Part shown: positions 47,177 to 57,649 of the stretch, in pieces
Numbering within the stretch: position 1 is the first letter of the stretch
How the letters are laid out: each line of letters begins with the position of its first letter
NCBI GenBank assembly: GCA_014526335.1
Contig: JACTAT010000194.1
Span: forward strand, 1-64,000
Length of the DNA stretch: 64,000 bases
Direction: 5' to 3'
DNA from: Chrysaora quinquecirrha
Taxonomy: Eukaryota; Cnidaria; Scyphozoa; Semaeostomeae; Pelagiidae
Program-made: the position numbers and the translations under genes
Notes under the pieces: model-generated
Databases searched by the model: none
Told to the model about the DNA's origin: nothing
What the model saw: only the letters and a program-made list of their open reading frames with translations

Positions 47177-47193
47177 TTCAATTGCGTTTATAA

Positions 47194-48690
47194 CTGTAGG
47201 ATTAAATACAAACAGTAGTGATTAGTCTGTCGAAATATGGATTTTCAATCTAATATCAAGTAGCATGCTTGAACCAACCGTATGCTAGCTTCTTCAGCTT
47301 GACTGAATTGCGCCAAATGTCATCACTAAAGCTTACCAAAGACAATTACGAAAATATTTGAGAGTTTAGGAATGTCTTTATGGAACAATGGAGGTTAGGA
47401 TAAGCGAACAATAAGATGAATGAATGACAATGCAAGCATAATTCATCCTCTCATACATCAAGATAGTCTCCGATTAATAAGAAGCCAATGACCCAGGGAT
47501 GCTCCTGCGCAGTTTATAATCAGGGATTAAGGCAGCGTCCGGTTCAATAAACAGAAGAGTGGATCGAATTTCGAAACCGGGCTGATACTTGGGGAAACAT
47601 CTTCGATTTTGGATTCAAAACTGCATTCTTTATGATCAATTCGGATTCAAGTTCTATTCGATGTGGTTGGTCTGGAACAGTCTAGCATCTTAACGGGTTG
47701 ATGCAATTGGAACAAATTCATATTCTTCTGTCTTAATACGAACGTATCAACAGAGAAGGGACTTGCCTTGGTAATGAAGCTATCAATTTGTTTTAGTCCT
47801 AATACTTTGTCTCCCTGCAAGTGCTAACAGGTTTCCAGTTAAAAATCGCTACAAACTCCCATTCGCCCATAAAACCTTCATCCTCGAACTTTATCACTGA
47901 AAACTCTCTCATTAACAACGCTGTAGCCTGCATGCAGACTCTACAGTCAGTGTGGAGGAGAGAAGAGGAAAGGACACTGTTAATTCTAAGTCCGAAATTA
48001 TGAAACTATCCAAAGCCACAAGCTACCACATATACCATAAGCCATTTGAACGCAAATAAACTCCCCAGAAACATTTGTAACTGGTGCATTTCGATTCGCA
48101 TCAGGGAATACATTGCGCCTCAGTCAATTGTTTTGGCCCGCTCTGACCAGTGTCTTTAAGTATCTTTTTTCTTTAAACAGTTGGGTCTAGCAAACCTAAC
48201 CATATAACATACCCAAAACATCAACAAAGCATTGTAAAGAATTTTCAACCGAATAGCATTTCGTGATCGTGACATCCACCCTCTACCATTATACCCATTG
48301 CATTTATACAATTTAAGTACTTTTACATCTATTTACAACCGAGATCAAATCAAATTAAGAATAGAATCATAAATTACATAGAAATATATATCTCTTTATA
48401 GTGTTAGAATTAAGCAGTAAGCAGAATAGGCCTTCCTTTACGTTAGTCCTGAAAAAGGCCGCTTTCATAATTCCCGCAATTGCTGACGTTCCGTCTCTCT
48501 TTCCCGCGCTTCTCAGCAATACAGTTTCAAAAGCAGACCGATGTAAATTCTCGTCTTAAATCGTTAATCGATTACTAAGCTTTTACGATTGAACAAATCT
48601 TGGTCAGCTATAAGCTAGGTTTATGTGAAGGTGGAAGGTACACGTACAGTGTTTTGGCAATTCCGTATTGAAGGAGTCCTGCGCTACACT
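47194..48690. other. Upstream flank of the ADAMTSL gene
   Basis: By position this holds the promoter and any upstream untranslated exon of the ADAMTSL gene (minus strand). No promoter motif is convincing. At 47921-47950 GTAGCCTGCATGCAGACTCT resembles the tips of the element at 22621-23007. Confidence 0.35.
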
Positions 48691-49275
48691 CACTACAACA
48701 CGCTAGATCGTTCTAAATTTCACTACACTACATTAAAATTCATTACACAACTTATAACATTACACAACTCAACATAACACACATCACTACTCTGCACGGC
48801 ACTAAACTACACTTCATTTAAATACACTTCAATACACTACACAACACTGCACTACATTAAATTACACTACACAACACAACACTACATAAACACAACACTA
48901 CACCACACATCACTACACAACACTGCACATCACTACACTGCACTACACAACACTACACAACACTACACAACACTACACAGCACTGAACTACATTACACTA
49001 CACTACACAACACTACACCACACATCACTACACAACACTGCACATCACTACACTGCACTACACAACACTACACAACACTACACAACACTACACAGCACTG
49101 AACTACATTACACTACACTACACAACACTACACCACACATCACAACACAACACTGCACATCACTACACTGCACTACACAACACTACACAACACTACACAA
49201 CACTACACAACACTACACAACACTACACAACACTACACAACACTACACTACACTAAACTAAACTACACTACATAA
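48690..49275. repeat. ACTAC/ACAAC satellite with a 115 bp higher-order unit
   Basis: Degenerate CACTACACAA-type sequence. From 48894 a 115-base unit repeats: starts at 48894, 49009 and 49124, each beginning AACACTACACCACACATCAC. The first two are almost identical, the third changes and runs into simple CACTACACAA repeats. Confidence 0.9.
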
Positions 49276-49757
49276 CAGGGCCTTTTTTAAGGGGATAAAA
49301 CTAGGGGGGCAAAAAATTTAAGGGGACTTATTGTTCTAATGTTTTATATTCAGCGCTTCTTTCACAGTGCGAGCCCAGTCTTTGCATGTTCTTTTAGTCT
49401 TTTTGCCAGGAATTCATGCACAACCAGTCGCGCAGAGCTGGAGAAATAACAAGGGGGCATCTGTACTTCAGTTTAGAATGTATACCGTACAAGTCACACT
49501 GATGCTACAGTTGGCTGTAAATGCGCCGACAGCGTACTGGGCCACAGAGATTTTCCTAAATAGGGGGGTCTGGGGGCATGCACCCCCAGAAATGTTTTCA
49601 AAATACAACCTCAAGATTGGCCTAGATTGGCTTTTCTTCTCAGTTTTCTTTTGAGAGGACATTGTACTAGGGGGGCAACTTTATGAAACTAGGTGGGCAA
49701 TGATAGGGACTAGGGGGGCATTTGCCCCCCTAGTTACTATGTTAAAAAAAGGCCCTG
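49276..49757. mobile_element. hAT-type non-autonomous element inside the satellite
   Basis: The ends CAGGGCCTTTTTTAAG and TTAAAAAAAGGCCCTG are inverted partners. CTACATAA flanks both sides exactly (49268-49275, 49758-49765). An 8 bp duplication and CAGGG tips are hallmarks of hAT elements. It is 482 bases; an internal 95-codon open frame (49367-49654) has no recognisable transposase features. Repeated ACTAGGGGGGCA words occur near both ends. Confidence 0.85.
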
Positions 49758-50360
49758 CTACATAACACTACACAACACTACATAACACTACACTTCACAC
49801 CGCTACACTAAACTAAATTACATCCCACTTCACTTCAAAAGACTAGCCTACGAAATCTCCATTCAAACAAAGAGATTTTCAACAGATTCCATGAAAACAA
49901 CACATTTTCCAGCAAGGGTGTACTAGATTTTCCAAGAAGTGAATCGTCTTCCCTATACTTCAACATATTTCGCTACCTTACAATACATTACGTTAAATTT
50001 ACTACTCTACATTACAATCCACTTCACTACACTACGCTACGCTACATTACATTACACTACACCACTACACTACACTACACCATGATAAGCTAAATTATCT
50101 TGTAGTAATTATAAACAACGCTACGCTACATTACACTACACTACACCTCTACACTACTTTATGATAAGCAAATAGTCCTGTACTGATTATAAACTATGCT
50201 ATACTGCATTACACTACACTACACTGCACTACAATACACTACACTATACTACACTACAAAACACTGCACTATGATAGGCAAATAGTCCAATACTAATTAT
50301 AGACCATGCTACATTACTCTAAATTACACTTCACTTCACTGCACTACAAAACACGATAGA
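49758..50360. repeat. ACTAC satellite, right part, with ATGATAAGC units
   Basis: This continues the satellite beyond the hAT insertion. Three related blocks begin near 50082, 50160 and 50270 (ATGATAAGC, AATAGTCC, TACTGATTATAAAC, ATGCTACATTACAC), forming irregular longer units. At 49855-49950 lies a relative of the GGAATCTCGTAC repeat. Confidence 0.75.
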
Positions 50361-53300
50361 TGCTAACGGCAATTACTATACTTTGACACCCTGTACATAA
50401 TTTTATGATTCTAAATGAACCAGTTTCGTGAGGACAACAGTCTCTTGGCGGGATCTTAATTCTCTTCCCTGAAAATGTTTCGGATATCGTGAAACAAGAG
50501 ACGGAAAAACCAATCAAAGTCCTCTCCCTAATCCTTCCTCGATCACTTCAAACAGTTTTTGGTAATTAGTGTATATCCTATAAACTTCAGCCTATCAGAA
50601 ACGAAATCTAAGTCTTTTAACGACCCTGATAGGATCTATCCTGTTACATAGATCTTGGAAGTAGGACTGATAATGTTCTAAGTTTTAAAATAGAAAATGT
50701 GATTTATGCCAGGAAATCGATAAGAGATAGGTACAGCCCGGATATACAGAAGCCACAGATTCCTAATGACCGGCTAATCCTATTGAAAATTTGATTGTAC
50801 CCTATTAATTCGGATGACATGCTAACAAACCTCTCTTCATGATAATAGGGAAAACCATAATTGCTCCATGTCTGAACGCATACTGTATTCAGTACTTGGG
50901 TCTTTCTAAATCCAGCTTCTCAGTTCAACCATCTTTGAAATAGGGGCCCTTAATCAGTTTTTAAGGTAGACGATTCGATGACAAACGTAATGAGCAGATT
51001 AAGTCGCCCCCTTTTCAGCTTAGTATTTAATTTAGGGATGGTAGGCCCATAGAATACGCAGCAATGTTTGGCAAAAACAAAAGTCGTGATTCTTTGAAAC
51101 ATTCTGGGCAGTTCTTATCACCCTACACTGGAGCACGCAAAGCATCATCCTCCAAAACACAGAATGAGAGAGCCAATCTGAGTAATTCGAAAGCAGGGCG
51201 TCCTCGCGGCCCGCCGCGTTGGGCTAGGCAATGTTTGACCAAGCCCCGTATTTTTCCTCTGCATCTCCAAGGTTCCCGTCAACTATGTTGGTGGTTCACG
51301 GGTTCTGCCACCTTTGCGAATACAAGCAAATAGCATTTTAAGTTGTGTGTTAGTTAATTGGTTCGGTAAAATTTCTAAGCGTGCCGTGAACAGGACAAAA
51401 ACCACACTCTTCCGCAGCGTTCTAAATTTTTCGATCAAAGGATACGCGACGTTGTAGGACGATCTTTTTTCTTCTTTCTTTTCTTTTCTTTTCTGCAAAA
51501 AATTTTGGAAGCTGCGGAGGAGCGTTAGGCAAAAACAGGTTCGGCTAGTCGCCAAGGCTTTGATGTAGACTTATTACCTGAGTCGTAGTTATCGCTATTA
51601 AATTGAATTGCTGGACGCTCAAACTAAAGACTCATTCAAATTCGTTTGCGAAAGTGGACTGACATTTTTGCCTCGTTTATGAAATATCAAAACAGACCAG
51701 TGTAAATAGAAGTGCAGTTCTTGTTAACATAATTTCCACTTTACATTTTAAATTTTATGGGTAGCAGGCACATCTTAAAGGGCGGCTATTATCTAAACAA
51801 AAAATAACAAACAAAAAATTTAGATTTTCTGGGCGATTCAATGCAACAGATTTCAAATTGCAAATTTGATTCAACTTCCATTTTCTAGCAGCGAACAAAG
51901 TTAATATATCTCTCTACTCTACTTGATGGAGTACCATAGAGTTAGGAAAAACCTTTATTATCCTAACTCTATGTGGAGTACATTAAGTCAAAATTACGGA
52001 TAATGCAACAAAATGAGGGCTCGGGGCAGCTATACAGCCTTTTTTATTCTGTACCGCACTGTACAGTTTTTGACGAAGAAACCCGGAGAACAGAGACCTT
52101 GGAACTCAAAAGCAGAGAAAACTGTGAAACTTAAACGAAATGCGAGGAAGCTGAATCAGATGAAAACAGGGACCTATAGTATCTACAAAACAAATGTTCT
52201 CGATGATACAATAATAATATTAAAGTTCCGAAATATTTACTGTTGCAGTTCTTTTGACTTGACGGCTTTCAGTTCAGGCTCGGTCCCGCTTCAGTCTATG
52301 TTTGAATCCAACAATTTTAACGGAAAAACTTCTTTTCCACTCCAATTTTAAACAGCGTAGAGAAATCATCTTTCGAAAAATACTGTATCGCAAAGTTGAA
52401 TTGAAAAATGCCTTGCAAGACCCTCAAATTTTCGATTTACATCATTTGTTGCAGAGCCTGCGCGAAGCTGCGATGAAGTTTTCCCTCCATTGCCAGCCAA
52501 AGATTTCTTGTAATCCAGGGGGCTCGCAGTTTTATTCAAACAAACCGAAGTTTTATATTTCGAAATCAGAAATAAATTTGATTGGCCAATGAAACAATAT
52601 CTTTTGTAAAAACACAATGGTCTATTGTTCAAAACTCAAATACTGCTTTCTGATTGATGCACCAATTTTCTGGGTGCAAAGTGGAAAATTTTTGCCACTT
52701 TCAGACACGCATTTGAACAAGTCCCTGACTGCAGCAAACAACAACAACATCAATTCAATTCAATGTGAGCAAAAGTTAGGGACTTGGGACAAGTCTAGCT
52801 TTGATGCTAATGTTGCTAATGATGCTAATTCCCCAGTTAGAAATTCATCCCTACTCTTACTGAGACAATTTGGCTACCCACAAATTACTGGGTGGAGCAA
52901 GAATGATAAAATTGCGATTTTTATCATCAATTTTTAAACTGTACTGTTTTAGACGAAATTTTTAAAGAATGAAATTAATTTCTGCAAAGAATCCCGCATG
53001 CATGTGAACAACTTTCAGCCAATAAAATTAATGTGTAAACGTCAGTCCACGTGTCAAAATTTTCCCGAAAGCAACATTATCGGATAAAGCCGAATTTCTC
53101 TTAGAAGCGATATCTTTTAAACGAACTGTATACCTTGTATCGGATTTACGAGAATAGAATTCAACATGTATACGACGGACAACCCGTTGAAGCGAACACA
53201 TTCAGTGAGTCTTTAAGGTGTCCGCTTTGGAGCACCAACTGTACAAGATTGGCTAAAGGCCTCTTTTATAAGCGTTTTCAAGAGCGCAGGCGCAGCAACT

Positions 53301-54860
53301 GCATCTCAGCATGGGCAAATGAGTTAGTTATGAACGCTCTTTCAAGCTTCGGATATTAAGGAAACTTCAACTTCGATTGTGAACGCGAAAAATGGGACGC
53401 TGCACGAAAACGCTCCACGCTCTAACGCTCCCTTTGAACGTCCTCCAAGATTAGTACCTTTGGAAAATTTTGAGGAGTACTTTGGAGGATATTCAACACG
53501 GTAGAGATAGAGATGTTTAGTAGTGTAGGATATATCGTAAATACTAACGAAGAATTTCACAAGTAATGTTGTAGGGGTGTTCAGCATTCTGGGGGAATAT
53601 CGTAATTAGTCTGGGGGAATATCATCAGTATGAAGAGTGGTCCATAATGTAGATCAGCCGAGGGATATCAACAGGTAGTGTTGCATATATAATTGGTAGG
53701 TACCGTGGGAGGTGATCAGGACGATTGATAGTTTAGTATTTTATCTATGATTGCGCATTTAGTTTCAGATATCCCCTTTACTTTTAGAAATCGCTTTTGG
53801 ACGAGTTATATTTAGAACCTAGGATTTTCTTAATGCATCTTTATGTTAAGGCGTTCATTCCATCTTTAGCCCATGAGCTGAGAGTTCTGTCACAATCAAC
53901 TGGTCACAGTCAAGAAGACATTTGACTCATTCGGTAACCCAATGAGCCTTTTATCGACGTATCGGTCAAACGTTTATTTTCGTAAGAAAAACTGCATAAC
54001 CCAGAAAAGTATCTTAAGACTCCTCTAGCACCCATTGGATGCAGAAATCAAGTCAGGGCCTGATGGGATGTTAATGCAACAACGCCAGACATGTCGAGAC
54101 GTTTAATTAAGGAGTGTACTCCTTAACCGACCAAAAGATACTGCTACTATAACAAACTAATTTTTGGTTATTCCAACTAAAGTGGAAGATATTAAGTAAC
54201 TTATTATAAATGAAATGATACATAATACATTTATCTGTGGTATGTCGAGCTTTTTAGATATCATTCATATGCAAGCACGGTTTAATAGATAAAGCTTTTA
54301 GCAAAAACTTAAGGAGATAACTGGGACGCCTTAAGGTGGCTGGACAGGGTGATATGATAAATCAAAACGAATCAAAATGTCTTACAGTGTATGGTATGAA
54401 TAATAATGAAATAATATTAGCCATTAAATATTAGTAATCAATTTCATATGCCAATTTAACAGTAAATTCATATTCAACCCTTTTATTTCTCCATAAAAAG
54501 CCTGAATAGAAGCAATTGTCTAAAGATCGTAACACCCCACAGCCTTCATTCGGCTGAAGTTAGCCATCTACAACACAACCAAGCCTCAACCATATAGATA
54601 TTTTGGTATGTTACAGAACGTTCAACACCCTCCGGGTTACTATGTTGCAATGTCAGGGCTAGGGATGTTATGTAGGAGTTTGGCTGTGATATACCCTAAC
54701 GCGCTCCAAAATGTTTTCGAAAATGTTTCCTGACAACAATAGGCCCTCGGTAAAATGAACGAAAATTAAAGTCAAATTGCTGTGACTGTGACAGTAGACT
54801 TTGCAGGTTTAAGTCCCAAATAGCCAGCAAAGTGATTCTATGAACATTAAATGAAAACAC
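50361..54860. other. Intergenic, no gene recognised
   Basis: Several plus-strand open frames of 75-112 codons (51064-51333, 52013-52351, 52617-52937, 53135-53359) show no domain, no splice logic and no family resemblance. A perfect 13-base stem (51935-51947 with 51961-51973) and small repeat fragments (51565-51612, 53580-53670) are the only structure I see. Confidence 0.5.
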
Positions 54861-54949
54861 TCTTTTGACCTCCTACTTGCTCATGTGTCTCTCATACTCT
54901 GGTCCCATAACCGAACTTGCTGTATCGTCTGTAAATCCTTCATTATTCC

Positions 54950-55165
54950 CACCCACCAAAAAGGATATCTGCATTTCATGACATTGGCTATATGACTGAA
55001 TATATATCTTTCCATAAGTGGCATACCACAATAGATGGGATTCGAACCTGGACTGCATGACCAGAGAGCCAACGACGTTTCTACTGAGCTATAGAGCTCA
55101 ATGAAATCACCAACTCTCTAACTAAGTCATACAGCCCAAGGCTCTTCTCCCGTCTGACGTATTTT
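54950..55165 (-). repeat. tRNA-derived SINE, copy 1
   Basis: On the minus strand a box A-like TAGCTCAGTAGAAACG (55091 down) and a perfect box B GGTTCGAATCC (55048-55038) lie 40-50 bases apart, as in a tRNA gene with internal RNA polymerase III promoter. A non-tRNA body ATCTATTGTGGTATGCCAC follows. It is not a functional tRNA: the cloverleaf is not complete. Confidence 0.65.
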
Positions 55166-55224
55166 TTTGTGTTCCAGCTATATTGAGCCTTCTTCAGCAC
55201 CACACACATATAGATACATATTCG

Positions 55225-55440
55225 CCATTCACGACAAATATATGACTGAATATATATGTGGATAGGTTTTTCTGCAGGTTTTTCGGCATACCACAATAGA
55301 CGGATTCGAGCTTGGACTGCATTATAAGACAGCCTGAAGGCCAACGACACATCCACTGATCTAAAAGGGTATACGAAATAGCCGAGCAACTCTCCAAGTC
55401 ATACAGCCCATAGCTCTCCTCCCATTTGTGCCATACATAT
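55225..55440 (-). repeat. tRNA-derived SINE, copy 2
   Basis: Same order as copy 1: a degraded box A (TTAGATCAGTGGATG), TGTCGTTGGCC, box B-like GCTCGAATCC (55312-55302), then GTCTATTGTGGTATGCCG. The head GGGCTGTATGACTT and the tail with ATATATATTCAGTCATATA are shared by both copies. Same orientation, about 265 bases apart. Confidence 0.6.
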
Positions 55441-55909
55441 ATTCTTTTTCAGGAATGGCAAACAGTTTGATAAATTCGAGTGGCATTCTACAATATAGCA
55501 CAAAAGCTGAAACACAAAGCCAAACAGAAGGAGAGCGTTGGGATGATGTGGAGAATATGATGTGGATGATGTGGATACGATGTGGAGAATAACTGGACCA
55601 TAAGAAGAAAAGCAGATGCTATTATCATTTTGAACTTTCGACAGCCCATTCTAAACCAGGTCCCGCAGTAGTTGTCCCATCAAACCTTCCCTCTCAGTCT
55701 CAACTGGGGCTACATACTCAAATCATTTCCTTGAACTCGAGAGGATTAGTTTCGATTTTCGAATTTCTACATTTAATTCCACAACACTTCTGAATAGTGT
55801 CCTAAAACTGTGCAAAGAATGAACAACAAACAACTGCCACTAAGTCGAATTCGAAGCAGTCCTATACAAACAGGTTCAGGGAACAACGTACAGGACATAG
55901 GGGGAACGT
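55441..55909. other. Intergenic, nothing recognised
   Basis: No gene or repeat seen, apart from a short GATGTGGA repetition at 55548-55590. Confidence 0.5.
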
Positions 55910-56105
55910 AATACCATAATACCATTTACCTTATACCAGAATACCATAGAGTGTTTACATGATGCCATTTACCTTATACCATAATGCCATATAGTGTTTA
56001 CCATAATACCATTTACCTTATACCATTATACCATATAGTGTTTACCATGATGCCAATTACCTTATATCATAATACCGTATACCGTATACCGTATACCGTA
56101 ATACC
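55910..56105. repeat. Minisatellite, 44 bp unit (ATTTACCTTATACCA...)
   Basis: There are three to four units of about 44 bases with ATTTACCTTATACCA, ATACCATATAGTGTTTACCAT and ATGCC (each first 20 bases), ending in four ATACCGT repeats at 56078-56102. Confidence 0.85.
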
Positions 56106-56932
56106 AATCAAAAACACCGTATATCTGGGAAGTTGACGTTTGACTCGGTGAAGGCTCATGTAAAATGAAGACGCAATTATGAATGAAGAAGACGAATGAA
56201 GACAGAATTGAGCGGGTTGATATCAATTGCTATAACAAAGAATCGTTTACTGACCTTTAAGGATTTTCTAGCAGAATAACAACCAAAGAACTGAAAGGAA
56301 TCTGAAAACAGATTAAAAATTGTCAGACCTACGTCCACAAAAGTCCACACATCCTACTTGGATGAGGGTATCGTAGGAGCAATTACTCCTGTCTTATAAC
56401 TTTCGCAAAGATTACGTAGTATTAAATAGCTAGCACATCTCACGGCAGTTGTAAATTCTCAATTTCGTTAAACGCTCCTTGACAGCAAAGTATAAGAATT
56501 CAGAAAAAGATACAAAATTAGTTAAGAGCCCTCTTATGCATTATATAGAAATTTTTATGGCCACTACAATGACCATGGCTATGAGGACAATAGACTTCAA
56601 CTTATTTTTGATACATAGAACACATAGCTGTTTAACGATATTGATGACAAGCTATATAAAAAATAAACACATCCTTCTTTGAAGGTTTCGGATGATAGAG
56701 ACATTTGAATAAGCTGAGAGGCTGGAACTTCAGTTCCGAGGGGACTTCCACCAAAATCTAATAAGCGGAAGGGGGGAGGCATCAAGAGATGAAAAAGTTT
56801 AGAGCCACAGAAATTTGCTTAAGTCGAAAATTGAACTCCTTGGGTACTATGTACTATTGAAAGTTAAAGAGAGTAACCCGAATCGACAGTAACAGAAAAT
56901 GGACAAATTCTATTAAACTGATCCACACGATC
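56106..56932. other. Intergenic, nothing recognised
   Basis: AT-rich sequence before the retrotransposon; no feature found. Confidence 0.5.
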
Positions 56933-57169
56933 TGTTAGCTGTCATCGCTAACAATCGTCTTTGTTTTCTATCTGGCTTCCGGTTGCTGGGAGGCGTAGCT
57001 TCCGCTCGTGGCGTTTTTCTCTCTCTCTCTCAACTTTTGAATTCGAATGACATGGGCGAAATGTTTTCGTCTAGTATCTACCTGAGTAATTATCTATCGA
57101 TTGTATGGAGAAATCGTGATTTAAATACAGTCTATCGCAGTCTACCGTTTCTACCTTTCTACGTTTGAA
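56933..57169 (+). mobile_element. Candidate 5' LTR of the BEL/Pao element
   Basis: It begins TGTTAGC and lies directly before TGGCAATCGGGAGACC (57172-57187), which starts with TGG as a tRNA primer-binding site should. A TTTAAATA box (57119-57126) could be its promoter. There is no second LTR in the window to confirm the borders, since the 3' end of the element is lost. Confidence 0.35.
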
Positions 57170-57649
57170 CCTGGCAATCGGGAGACCAAAGTAAGTTTTA
57201 TTTAGCAATAATTTTCTAGTTTTGTTGTTAGCTTTAGGCTCGCTGTCGTCGCTGTCGATTTATCATAATTAATCATAGAGTTAAGTTAAGTTTATTTCGT
57301 TTTATTTCGTTTCTTTTACATCAGTTTACCAGATTACATACATCAGATTACATCAGATTACTTATTCAGATTAAAGATTCAGATTACAGATGTTAAAGTT
57401 TGATAACTATTCGTTTTCGTCTTTATATCATCGATCTGCGTTTGTTTGAAAAACGATTGCCGGTGTGAATTCTATATTAGTTTGATTTGACTCTGTTCGT
57501 TCATAAGAAATTTGCAATTTGCAATGAATACAATGTTTCTTGGGACAGTGAATTTTGAAGTCTAAAAAACTTATCAAATTCGAAATCTATCAGAAATAGT
57601 TTATCAAATATCAAAACTCGAAAAATTTGGCACGTTCGAAATTGCAACA
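57170..57649 (+). other. BEL/Pao 5' leader
   Basis: This untranslated leader lies between the presumed primer-binding site and the first ATG. It contains GTAAGT at 57190 and a CAGATTA word repeated about six times at 57328-57390. Confidence 0.4.

Noticed and set aside
49367..49654. 95-codon ORF as a transposase
   Set aside because: It lies wholly inside the short hAT-type element and shows no transposase motif.
52013..52937. Series of plus-strand ORFs as exons of a gene
   Set aside because: No domain, compositions typical of AT-rich non-coding DNA, and no consistent splice phases.
55038..55091. A tRNA gene on the minus strand
   Set aside because: Box A and box B are present but the acceptor stem does not pair and a second diverged copy with the same non-tRNA tail exists, so it is a SINE.
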